Assembly (NCBI GenBank): GCA_030374805.1
Contig: JARGSG010000037.1
Span: forward strand, 248,001 to 312,000
Reading direction: 5' to 3'
From: Gracilaria gracilis
Taxonomy: Eukaryota > Rhodophyta > Florideophyceae > Gracilariales > Gracilariaceae
Length of the DNA stretch: 64,000 nt
Shown: positions 54,558 through 64,000 of the stretch, in pieces
Layout: the number at the start of each line of letters is the position of its first letter
Numbering within the stretch: the first letter of the stretch is position 1
Translations under genes and position numbers: made by a program
The notes under the pieces: generated by a model
Seen by the model: only the letters and a program-made list of their open reading frames with translations
Database searches by the model: none
Told to the model about the DNA's origin: nothing

Positions 54558-56018
54558 TCACGCGGACCAGGCTTTCGATTGAGCATCAATTGAAATGGAA
54601 GCCTCTTCACACCACCATGGCGCCTGACGACGCCTTTTTCCTTTCGGTACAGAAGCATATGCGGCATCCGTTATTGCGAGCGTGAACACCTCATTTTCTT
54701 TGTCTACACCCAAATCCGTCTGAATCGGCTCTAGAGTTAGCCTCTTTTCTACTTCTTTCTCGTACAGTTTCCAGTTCGCCTTGTCGAGGCTCCAGCGTGG
54801 CACGCTTTCTTGTTCCAGAGTCGGCACGCCGATTGTTATGAAGATTGCGTGATGCTCAAAGAATGGCTCTTCGACTGCCTCCCATGAGGTGTATTGGAGC
54901 CATCGGGTGGGAACTACGGTTATGTAAACCTCACTTTCCGTGCCACTGGAAGGCTCCTTTCGTGTAGGTATTCCACTTTCGTTCACTATGTGGCGTCTAC
55001 TCTCTTATAGAAAGGTTTCCATATCGGGTCCCGACAGTTCTACGCGCTGCGGATACCATGACCCGCAAATATTACAGTTTGCGCAAATAATGTGTTGCTC
55101 AGGTACCGCCTCATACCAGTTTGAGTGTGGTAATGGAGTAGCGACGTATATGGTACTGACAGATAGTAACCCTTTCGCGGTCCGTAAGGAGACTGTGGCC
55201 CTTTCGATTCCTGGTACTTGCGAAACTTCTTCCACGACATCGGCAAACAAGGTGCCCTTCTGATACACTGTGACACCTCCGCCTCTTCCTCCTGCTGTGG
55301 TGTAGCCCGATTGCCTGTTGCACCGCGCTACTAGTTCATAACCTTCGATCTTCGGGTCCTGATCTGTTTCGATCAGAAATGTTCCCTGGAGGCAAATCAG
55401 ATCCATAGTGTGATCAGCTGCTAGCTTGGCGATCTCGGTTCGTTTACTGGGGCGAAGAAGACTTCGACAGTTCAGCTGTAGAACACGAAGCGTTGATAGA
55501 TTTTTTGATTTTGACGTCCCCGTCATGGTTTTCGGCCTCCGTAGGAGTTTCATTTGCTCACTCGTTTCGCTCCCCTTAGTTTTACGCGGGGTTCTGGAGA
55601 CAGGCACACCGCGGGAAGGCGAGTAGCTAGTGCCCGGAATGGTTTTCATAACCCTTGTCGGGTACCCGGAGCTCTGGCGCTCTTCCATCCAAAACCTATA
55701 ACCAAGACTCCACATTTCTCGGAGGAACCGACATCCATAAGATTCCGAATTTGCATCTTCAAGATTGCGTGATATATAATTACCATATTGGCAACGCAAA
55801 GTATTCCGATGAGAGTGAAACATAAGGGTTATCAACTGGCACGAGAGTGCGATATGAGCCCAAGGGAGTGTGTTATTTTCCTGAGGCGGAGCCGAGGGAA
55901 AATAACCATCCCGAGAGCTCATTTCGTGCTCGAGTGCCACGTTGATAACGTGTTTCTCTTCGTTCTGGTTCTCAGGGTAAATATCGAAATGTGAGCGGTG
56001 TATGATGGTCGTTCTCAC
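54558..56018 (-). pseudogene. LINE endonuclease and linker
   Basis: The ORF 56018-55005 has an AP-endonuclease-like domain at its C-terminal half: LRVLQLNCRSLL, then MDLICLQGTFLI (the catalytic Glu of LQET is Gly here), and YTTAGGRGGGVTVY. The next ORF, 54986-54558, has the closing EHHAIFITIG motif (normally SDH) and the endonuclease-RT linker (PRWSLDKANWKLYEKE, APWWCEEA). The altered Glu, the degenerate N-x-H region and a frame change show that it is dead. The first ~170 residues of the long ORF, reading into the palindromic region, are probably not native LINE protein. Confidence 0.8.
55829..55949. repeat. Large imperfect palindrome
   Basis: The outer arms GTTATCAAC-TGGCACGAG... and ...CGAGTGCCACGTTGATAAC pair over about 33 bases. 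Inside, GTTATTTTCC...GGAAAATAAC pairs again around a GC-rich centre. The whole 121 bp can fold into one long hairpin. Just beyond are a perfect 16-bp AAAATATCGATATTTT palindrome (56057-56072) and CTCACGTGAG (about 56014-56023). It could be a small fold-back element or a regulatory site. Confidence 0.75.
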
Positions 56019-56197
56019 GTGAGAGTAACGTAAATCTCACACTGGGCACGTAAAGGAAAATATCGATATTTTTCTTCACTTGAGGGAAAATATCTGTGGC
56101 ACGCGTTTTCGCGCAGCGTGTGCAAGACACGTGTTGAACACAAAGTGTCAGTCTACAAGTTTCTCCATTTAAATATTTTCTGCATATTTTAGTTCTT

Positions 56198-57564
56198 TTA
56201 CGCCTGCTGCACGGGAGTACACCGCATGGTCCTCCCCGTCTCCTCTGCGTACTTAAGCGCCAGTGCCTCTGCGGTGAGTGGTTGGTACAGGGGGTATGGT
56301 GGACGAGTAGGCATTTCATTCTTTATTGTAAGTAGAAATGCGTTTAGAGTATAGTTTTGAAGGTTTGATTGCGTATAAAAGGGCCAAGGCGGTTGCATCT
56401 CGACCAAATTTGACCAAATCAACCTTTGGAAAGTCGATGGGGCATTTATAAAGCCAAAAGGCACAAACTTAAACTGGAAGGTCTCTTGCCGACAAATGAA
56501 AGTGATCATCTCTTTGCAACGGGGCGAGATGCCGATCCGCCGGTATTTGGAAAACAAATCCAACGTCGTGAGGAATGAGCAAGCGCCAAGGTCATCAAAG
56601 ATCTGATTCATGTGGGAGAGTGGCCACCGATCTGGTTTCATGATCTGATTCAAGGCTTTCTAGTCGACGCAGAACCTTGGCTTTCCATCCTTTTTCGTGT
56701 CGATGATAACGGGAAACGTTCAGGCGGACGAGCATGGACGCACTATCCCAGCGGGGAGCATCTTGTCAACCTCCTTTCGGACCACCTCGTCATGCTTTGG
56801 TGGTAGTCGACGAAGACGTGATCGGATTGGAGTATTGTCGGTAATCACGAAGTAGTGCAATACATGCACATCAAAAGGCGGGATGTCATAGAGGGACCAC
56901 GCCACAATATCTGTGACACAGAGAATTGACAAAGCTTCTGCTGAACCGTCCCGGAGAGATGCGACAAACGATCAAGAATGACCGGCTTCTGGTCGGTGTG
57001 TGGGGGAAAGTCTCGGCGATCGAAGGCGCGCCCATGTTCATCACGGGCAACAGTGTCTTGAAGAGAGTACTTCACTTCGTGTGCTACGCAGAAATCACTC
57101 TCAGAGGCAAGCACAAGACCATAGGCAATGCAGGGGTTTCTCTTTCGTTCTGTTTTTTACCGGATGAAGCAGGGTCGTCCTCGGAAGTCTGAAAACCGTT
57201 CTGAGCTTTAGTAAAATCTCGGGAACCACTGGGAACTCCCTTTCCTCCAGGGATGTGGTACTCGACTGGGGCCGATATATGATGCTGGGGGAAGTAGATG
57301 TTCATGTCCCCAGAATCATCCTGGGGGAGCTCACCTTCAGCCCCGAAAGGCAAACTGTCCGTCGTGATCGAAGGAAAGGGGGCACCGGGATGACCTAAGT
57401 GACGCTTTCTGATTTTTATGTAGAGAACTTTTTGGCGACCTGGCTCCTCCTCATCTCGGCGTGTGTGGTGCAACGCCCACAGGATAAGGTTGTCAATGAG
57501 TTGGTCATATTCCGACGAGTCGGATGATCGTTCCTAATAGGAGAATATGAATAGTAACAACCCC
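56198..57564 (-). pseudogene. Gypsy RT fragment
   Basis: On the minus strand the RT motifs of a Ty3/gypsy element are visible in shifted pieces: LPPKHDEVVRKEVDKMLPAG (56830-56760), MKPDRWPLSHMNQIFDDLG, FLTTLDLFSKYRRI, and FKFVPFGFINAPSTFQR (56653-56400). The catalytic YxDD and everything after it are missing; the element is cut near 56330. Before the RT (57600-57084) is a protease-RT spacer with little recognisable sequence. The protease and gag lie at 58233-60596 beyond an inserted LTR. Confidence 0.7.
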
Positions 57565-58229
57565 TGTGGTGGGAAGGACATGTGGATGACGGGTGAGTCA
57601 GGAGGTTGGCCACTTACACTTAGAGCAGGCGCCACGGCGCGTGCAATTACCACTAGACGTGGGCCTAACATAGTTAGTTTATTTAATGAGTGTTAGGACG
57701 AGCTCACTACCTACCTCCGCGGCGACCCCGCCGCCGTGCACAATAAAGTTCCCCAACCAGGGTCGGCTCTAAACTTCTTCGCCTTTGGCGGTCTTCGGCT
57801 CTTTCAAGGAGAGAGGCTCCGTAGCGTATGGGTTGTCTATCCCCCTGCGTCTTCTGAAGAACCCAACTGTGGAAGTGTTTTACCGCTGTTTGTCCCGTTC
57901 GGCCCGTACAGAAAAAACCCGGTGTATACCGTTGCTTTTGCTCCTTTTTCCTTCTTTCCTCTCTCCATTCCCCGCTCTCGGGAATCCCTTTTTCCCTTTT
58001 CCCACTTTTGTGGACTCGTGCCTCTTGCGATGATACAGTTACCCACACCCGTGATTGTCTACCGATTTTTTGCTCCGCTCTCTACGCCCCGTCGTGACGG
58101 TCTGGTCTCCGTCTTACACCCGACTTCGTCGTGCCTTTAGAGAGAGTGCTCTGTTCGCTGGCTACCCTCCAAGGAGGAAGACCCCGAACGTCTTCGTGGC
58201 TGCTTTTCCCTCACAGGCATTGCACTACA
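57565..58229 (+). repeat. Solo LTR inside the gypsy remnant
   Basis: About 665 bp on the plus strand, starting TGTGGTGG and ending GCACTACA, which are near-inverted ends. It belongs to the same LTR family as 52533-53251 and 46379-46950 (shared end block 58174-58198). It separates the protease from the RT of the minus-strand gypsy element. The flanks ACCCC and GCGTC do not match, so the exact ends or the target duplication are uncertain. Confidence 0.6.
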
Positions 58230-58232
58230 GCG

Positions 58233-59513
58233 TCAGAGAAGGAGAACATCGTCGCGGATCGGAACTGTCAAATCAGGGTCCTCAAACAAAACCGGGTGTT
58301 GCTTAAACGGCACGTGCAAGGCTGGGTTAGCCTCACCCACTTCGTCTTCGGTATCTTCATCATCTTCATCCTCATCTTCATCTTCATCTTCGTCAGACTC
58401 ATCTTCATCTTCTGTGGCTTCTGCGTCCTCATAGCGCTTGTTGTCGTTGATAGCGAGATCACGCAGTTGTTTCAGGACACGTTCGTCGGTTGTCGAGGGT
58501 GGCGGAGGCGGAGAACGAGCACCAAACTGACGCAAACCAACCAGCTCTGCAGCTCGGGACTCTGGGTCTTGACTAGTTTCACCGACTTGCTCCTCTCGAT
58601 TGTCATGCTCAGAGTAGTGAGACCCATCTGGGTCCATTGTCGGGCGATCACCCTCTAACGTGACGAGAGGGATCTCTGGGCCCAATGCATGTCCGTCGAA
58701 GAAAACCTCGTCCTCCTCAACCGAGGCGAACAGACTATCTTCTTCGGAGGGGAAGTTATACCCCTCTTCAGCGGAATCTGATGTAAAGTCCTCACTATCT
58801 CCGCCAGATATCGGCACAAACTCGTCGATCCCAGCGCGCTCGTAATCTAGTCCGAGTAGGATTGGCGAGCCCTCATGTACCATCTTCACCTCCTGCGTGC
58901 TGATAAGTATGCAGGCTTGCATCGCCTCCAAGGTGGGAAAGCCGATGATGAAGTCACATGGGGGCCTTTCGATGACCAGAAATTCGAGCGGGACTCTCAC
59001 AGAATCGAAAACGACAGGGACATCACAGAGCTTGCCGCGAACCAGAGCGACGCCGCCGTTCGCCACGCAAATCTGACGATCAGTGGGCTTGGACTTCAAC
59101 GAAAGCCTCTCGGCCAGCTCAGAAGACATGAGATTGGGGATTGCCCCGGAATCCAGCGGAGCCTGTGAGGGATCCCCATACACCTTCACTGGGACCACTT
59201 TGAAGCGTGCTCCCTTCATAAACGTCTCGTCGAACGTTATTCGACCCGGGGAGGCCTCGCCAGACAAGATGCGGCGAATATCCTTCTTGGCATCATTAGC
59301 ATCGCCACGAACCAGCTGAACCAAAGTGAGACCAGTTGGCGCGTTGGCTATGTCCTCCAGCAAGTTGTACTTGCCAGAATGCTCTTGAAGCTTAGCGCGA
59401 TTCGTAGACTTCCTCGCTGCCGCCTTCTGGGCTTTCTGAGAGGATCTAAGGGCTCCTGTGGGCCTAAAACGGCCAAGTTGCTTCCGTAGAGCTGGCTGCG
59501 ACGGGTTAAACAA
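58233..59513 (-). pseudogene. Gypsy protease with acidic tail
   Basis: A 426-codon minus-strand frame. Its first ~75 residues belong to the gag-protease link. The protease has the regular active site (APLDSGAIPNLMS) and FIIGFPTLEAM. A long linker follows with an extreme acidic run (EDEDESDEDEDEDEDEDDED, about 58430-58360). The frame ends at 58233 where the solo LTR begins, so the stop is created by the insertion. No frame break is seen inside. Confidence 0.75.
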
Positions 59514-60596
59514 CGACTGAATGCCAATGTGGTCGGCGGTTTTTTCTGTTTCGGGAGTGCAACGCCCTCAGCGGTGGGCTTAGTGGCTGCCATGACCTCG
59601 TCATCAGCATCGTAGTCCTCAGTCACAACGGAGACTTGACTTGGCTGCCCAGCCTGCTGGCCACCGCCATTGCTCCGTCTGAGACGGTCTTCGGCTGCCG
59701 ACTCACTACGAGGCGCTCCAATGGGGGGTCGGCGATCGTAAGCGGGGTCACGGGACCAGCAGGTGGCGATTGCGTGACCCATCTTGCCGCAACGTTCACA
59801 ACCGGTATTGCGGTGCGGATTGAGACTGCAGTGCGTTGCCCAGTGCCTTGGTTGACGACAGTAGGCAAAGGTGCGCCCGAGATCTTTGTCAGTTCTCTGA
59901 AGTAGGGCCTGCGTCTTCTTTATCATCAGTGTAAGGTCGAGAGCTGCTCTGCAAGAAGATCGACCTTGTTCTGCAGAAGAGGCGACGGATCGCCTTGTTT
60001 CGGCCTCTGCATAACCTTCTTTGGCGCCGGCAAGACGTGCAGAGCCCCGTGGACTCCAACACGTTCCTACCGGCCACAAAGTCCTTCACCAGTGCCTTCA
60101 ATGACTCGTAGTCGCGATAGCCGCGGAACACAACAAATTGTGCGAGGTCAGCGTACTCCATGACAGCACGGCAGAGGAGACTAAACCGGGCCTTCGAATT
60201 GAACCCGGCTTTCTCGAAAGTTACATCCATCTTCTTCAGGGAATCCAGGAAGTCCCCATAGTCCAGAGGCGCGGATGCAGCACGACGAATATGTTCCTCA
60301 GGCTCCTCCTCGATGCCAAATTTATCCAAAAACGTGCGTTTCATGGCGGAATAGTTGGATGCAGCATTACTGAGAACACCATCGGACGAAAACTGTTCGT
60401 AATAGGACTCAAACGCCCCTCCTTCGAGAAATCTCACGAATTCAATTGCACGTTTTTCATCAGTCTTCCCACGGGAGGCAACATTCTCGTAGAAGAAAAA
60501 GAACTTGCGGATATCGACGTTTGAAGCGTCAAAAGACGAAACTACAAAGGAAGGAATAGCGTTACTCCCTCCTCGAAAGTACCATGAGAACACCAT
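59348..60596 (-). pseudogene. Gypsy gag
   Basis: The ATG at 60596 starts a gag-like protein (FSWYFRGGSNAIPSF, KRAIEFVRFLEGGAFESYYEQF, KRTFLDKFGIEEEPEEH) ending at 59889. An overlapping frame, 60079-59348, continues with two zinc knuckles (CRQPRHWATHC and CERCGKMGHAIATC) and overlaps the protease ORF. A frame change near 60050 joins them. This is the 5' end of the minus-strand gypsy element; its 5' LTR was not found. Confidence 0.75.
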
Positions 60597-60948
60597 TTTG
60601 ATAGGAGAAATGGTGCGGGTGATGACAAACCCAAGGGCGGGGGACACTAACACAAAGCAAAGGGGTCACAACAGAAAGTGATCTCGAGAATACCAGCCCA
60701 ACGCGCAGCGTAGCGATAGTACGCAAGAGTCCATAGTCCACAAAAAATGGCTTCAGAGTAGCCACAACCAAGCAAAAGCTTGTAGGGAGCACAACCTGCA
60801 GCACGACCAAGACATTAGGTCTAGTGCAGAGGGATAGTGGCTAAACGACAACAACGGACAAACACTCTCACTCGCAGGACCATGAAGTAGGTCTACCACG
60901 GAAAGTGACGCCCTCGAAGCTTTAGCTCAACAAGAATCTAAAGAAAGG

Positions 60949-61359
60949 ATGTGCCACACAGCCCTATGTGGAGGGGCAGCGGGACACCAAGCCGCTAAGG
61001 AAAATGAAAGGTTGATGGGAGGGGGCAGACATGGGCATCGCTTCAGCGTTGGATATGAAGTTCGAGTGGTCCGAGGAAAGGCGCTGAATCCCAGTGTGAC
61101 GAGGCCTCCGTTGGCGTCGAACTATTACGGCCCGTGCAAGATCATTTGCGCGGACCATGCCCGCTATATTTTGATTTCTGGGAGCCAGCGTCATACTCGG
61201 AAGCCAATTCATGCCAGGCGCTTGGAACTGTATCGCAGGAGGCCGGCCCATCTTCGGGATGATCTCGTACTGACCATCACTGGTCCCGCGGGCCAGAAAG
61301 AGCCCTCGAAGCCGAGAACAGAACTTCCCTGTATTACCGATACGGGTCAACTTCAATAG
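60949..61359 (+). pseudogene. Possible integrase C-terminus fragment
   Basis: This 136-codon frame from an ATG includes FSVGYEVRVVRGKAL, a YYGPCKII motif and PIHARRLELYRRRP. That resembles the C-terminal GPY/F segment of gypsy integrases (D-V, GPY, H-V-x-x-L-K). No catalytic core precedes it. If so, it is a leftover of yet another LTR element, on the plus strand. Alternative: an unrelated ORF. Confidence 0.4.
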
Positions 61360-62322
61360 GCTGGTATCGGATTTCACTTTGTGCCGATGCGTCTTCCCTG
61401 GAAGACCCGTAGAGAATTGGCTCGCTTTTTGGGGAATCCCATTGGCTCAGAAGGAGTACGTCGTGTGGAACGTAATTCATGTTTGCCTTGCATTTTTCCG
61501 CATCAGAGGGCCGTTTTTCGGTCCTCGCTCCGCCAATATTCTCAGGGCGCTCATCTCAGATGTTTACCCCGGCATCAACAGCGATGTAGGGACGGATTTT
61601 GCGACGTATATGTACCACTTTGCAATGGGAAGATACGGGTATCTGCCGGATGATCAGTTGATTCTTTTCACCTACCTCGATCGACCCTGACGTTCCATAC
61701 CTCCTAATTTTGTCACGATCGCTGGTACGTATGGCCACTTACAAGCTTCGTTTCTATTCCGACCGTACCATGCAACTAACTGCACGCTAGCCAACTAACC
61801 TACCAATTAGGCGTCTTGGAGTAGCAGGGATGGGGTTCGATCGTTTGAGCATGGAATAACGGACAGAATCGGAGGATTGTCGAGCTTAAGGAGAACAAAA
61901 TACTATGGCAAATGACTCTGTTCTGATTTCCTAGATAGAGACCAGCGTGATGAGCTTTAAAACGCTGAGGTGCAATTCACTTAGTGGATCGAAGCGGAAA
62001 GTACTGTAGGAACAAAATCGTTAGATGCGGTTTAGAGGAGGGTTGGATTCCGGAACTGAACAGTATTTTAGAATTGCGACGTTTCAATGGTTTGTCGATT
62101 GGTGTTGCGAGATTTCTGGAGAGACTAGTAGCGATAAGGGAAAAATACTTTATGGAGAATTTAACGCAGAGACTTGGAGTGGTTCTTCATTGATACACAG
62201 CAGCGTACCAACTGAAGGAGCTCAGTTTTAGTCGCTTGGTTTTGGAACCGGGGAGACGGCAGGGATGGGACAGAAAAAGAAGAGTAGAAAACGTAGAATG
62301 AATAAAAGTGGGAAAAATGGTT
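61360..62322. other. Unassigned region, short ORFs
   Basis: Frames at 61379-61690 (with NVIHVCLAFFRIRGPFFGPR) and 61984-62231 look partly protein-like but have no recognised family. They may be further transposon debris from the elements on both sides. Confidence 0.3.
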
Positions 62323-64000
62323 TTAGGATGAAGGAGCGAACGGAGTGGAAGGAACGCCGGGGCTTGTAGGAACGGAGAGTTGCCAGAAGTGACTCTGACT
62401 TGATTCTATCGAAGGCTGCGAGGTTGATGAGCTGGGAGATGCAGAGGTGGAATTAATGGATTGATTCGAAAAGGAAGATGTTGTAAAGGGAGATGAAAGG
62501 GGTGATGTTGAGGGGAGGGTAAGGATCGAAGAGGTTTGACTATTTTGCAAAGGAGAGGGAGTGAAATGCTTCAACGACCTGTTACTTGGTGTTTCGGCCG
62601 ATTCTAGGCTTTCTGTAGAGGTGAGCCTTCTCGGCATCTTGAAGGAGCGCAGAGTGTGCTTTGTGGGCTGCGAGAGTCTGGGTCTGGGATCGAAGAGTGG
62701 CGGATGGAATTCGTAGATTGAGCTCGGAGCGGGGGACGGTACATCAGTTGCATGGATGCTGGGGTCGGGTGCACTGGGAGAAGCCAAGAATGTACTTTGC
62801 TTTTGGGATGCCTGCGCAGTAGCTGGAGATGATTGGGGGATAATGCCAGAGCACATCATTAACGTCACGAAACAGGAAGCCAGTAAGGTTGTAGGGAAGA
62901 AGAAGGTCGAGGAGCTTGGGGATGGCACGCTGGATGGGTTCCATTTAGGTAGAGCGGGAGATGCTGGAAAAGGTTTGGGGGATGTAATCGGGGTCTTGAG
63001 AAACGGTGGCTAGATTAAAGGAGATTGGCAGGTATCCAAGAAGGGTGAGGTAGCCAATAATACATTTGGGACGGAACGAGTCGGAGAAGTGGAGTAGGGT
63101 GATGTGAAGGGGGTGGGAGGTGCTGGAGGAAGATTTGAAAGAAGCGGAGGACTTTTCGGAGTATATTTGAGCGCAGCCGATGAAGGAGTCGATGCCGGTG
63201 TTCTCAGGGGTGTGGCAGATGCAGGAGTTGTTGTGCAGCTGCATGATTGTGAGCTTGAGGGTTGGAATAGCTTCATCCCCGAGAGAGGAATCCATGGGGT
63301 GATCGAAAGCGGGAGGACCGGAGGAGGTTGTATGGGGGACGTGGCGGAAGAAGGTTTTGTCGGAGTGTGCGAGTGCGAGTTGTCGTTGAAGGATTTGGAT
63401 AGCATCCTTTCGTAAGATAGTGGCTGTGAAGAGGTGCTGTGGGTCGTGGAGGATGGTGGGGGTGAAAAGGGTGTTGCTGACTCGTTGTTGAAAGAGGTCT
63501 GTATGAAGTTTGAGACACTGGGAGGCGGAGAATACGGCGTTGCGGAAGGCTGAGTTGGAAAAGGCGTGGTCGTGGGGGAGAAAGATGATTTCGTCTGCAT
63601 TGCAGTGGCCGAGGGTGAAAGAGATGGAAGAGATGTAGAGGACCATTCCTTCGAGATGGGGGTTGTCGATGAGAGGGAGGGAGGGGAGCGGTGGAAGAGG
63701 TGGGGAGAAGGAGAGGGAGCAGACGGGGGTGCCTACGGTATGGTAGGCGTTTTGTGTGTGGACGGGGAGGGAGAGCCGTTGCTGGTGGTAGAAATCGTCG
63801 TCAGTGATGGGGACGTTATCGAAAGGGCGATTGGAGAGAGGAGGTGGGGGTGGTGATGGGAGTTGGAGAGTGGACGTGTGACACTTTGTGCGTGGGAGGA
63901 AGTGACGGACGTTGCCGCTGGGGGAGAGGAAACGCTTGTTGGCAGTGAGATGGTTGGGGCATCTCCTTTGGTACCTTTCAATGGCGGGGATGGTGCGAGC
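62323..64000 (-). pseudogene. Plavaka-like DNA transposase, broken, partial
   Basis: On the minus strand a frame enters from the right edge with a zinc-finger-like stretch (RRCPNHLTANKRF, NVRHF) and runs to a TAA at 62945. The same frame then continues at once (MEPIQRAIPKLLDLLLP) to about 62744. Typical order for Plavaka-type transposases is visible: a LHITLLHFSDSFRPK segment (family pattern YLTIGNIPKxxR), then IGYLTLLGYLP, and a YPPIISSYCAGIPKAKYILG segment (family DYPE...), followed by a Cys pair region. Further on, frames shift among SNLFDPYPP-like remnants. The in-frame stop and shifts show that it is dead. The N-terminus lies outside the window. The family call is from remembered motif order. 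Confidence 0.6.

Noticed and set aside
1-64000. tRNA and rRNA genes
   Set aside because: No T-arm GGTTCRA-type context with matching stems and no rRNA core sequence was recognised by eye; a covariance scan would be needed to exclude them.

Overview
The window looks like nuclear DNA of a eukaryote with short, mostly single-exon genes packed between large blocks of retrotransposons. A florideophyte red alga (Chondrus-like) is my best guess. It rests on intron-poor genes, secreted Cys-rich and Asp/Lys-repeat proteins, a plastid-type leader on one membrane protein, and copia, chromovirus and LINE elements side by side. No rRNA, tRNA or organellar gene was recognised, so the taxon is inference.

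Region 1 (1-26.3 kb) is the host gene part. In order it holds: a 5'-truncated unknown gene; a LINE 3' tail; a secreted Cys-rich repeat protein (-); two secreted unknown proteins (+), one with a long Asp/Lys repeat; a TIPIN/Csm3/Swi3 replication-fork protein (-) divergent from a plastid-type membrane protein (+); a MED27-like Mediator subunit (+); a Tas-type aldo/keto reductase (-) divergent from a low-complexity protein with a KA1-like C-terminus (+); an uncharacterised protein whose first exon is unresolved (+); and two divergent YwqG/DUF1963-like paralogues. Head-to-head pairs separated by about 300-650 bp suggest shared promoters.

Region 2 (26.36-45.09 kb) is a Ty1/copia element on the minus strand (225-bp LTRs, target duplication CATAG). 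A 12-kb Ty3/gypsy chromovirus on the plus strand (995-bp LTRs, target duplication CTTTC) sits inside its reverse transcriptase. The chromovirus has gag, protease, RT, RNase H, integrase, a chromodomain and antisense ORFs before its 3' LTR. LTR divergence (6/225 against 16/995 by eye) agrees with the nesting order.

Region 3 (45.1-64 kb) is older debris. A minus-strand LINE (endonuclease, RT, RNase H, zinc knuckle, hairpin-bearing 3' end) is split by LTR-element remnants that carry an accessory ORF. Next come a large imperfect palindrome, a broken minus-strand gypsy element with another LTR inside it, a small integrase C-terminus-like ORF, and a broken Plavaka-like DNA transposase that runs off the right edge.

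The most unusual points are: the LINE 3' hairpin that covaries between two copies in the window; the chromovirus antisense ORFs and a possibly related ORF in a second element; non-canonical protease active sites in two unrelated elements; the YwqG-like divergent pair; and the KA1-like protein with no kinase. Several ORF starts that would need GTG or TTG were moved to the first in-frame ATG, since this is a eukaryote.
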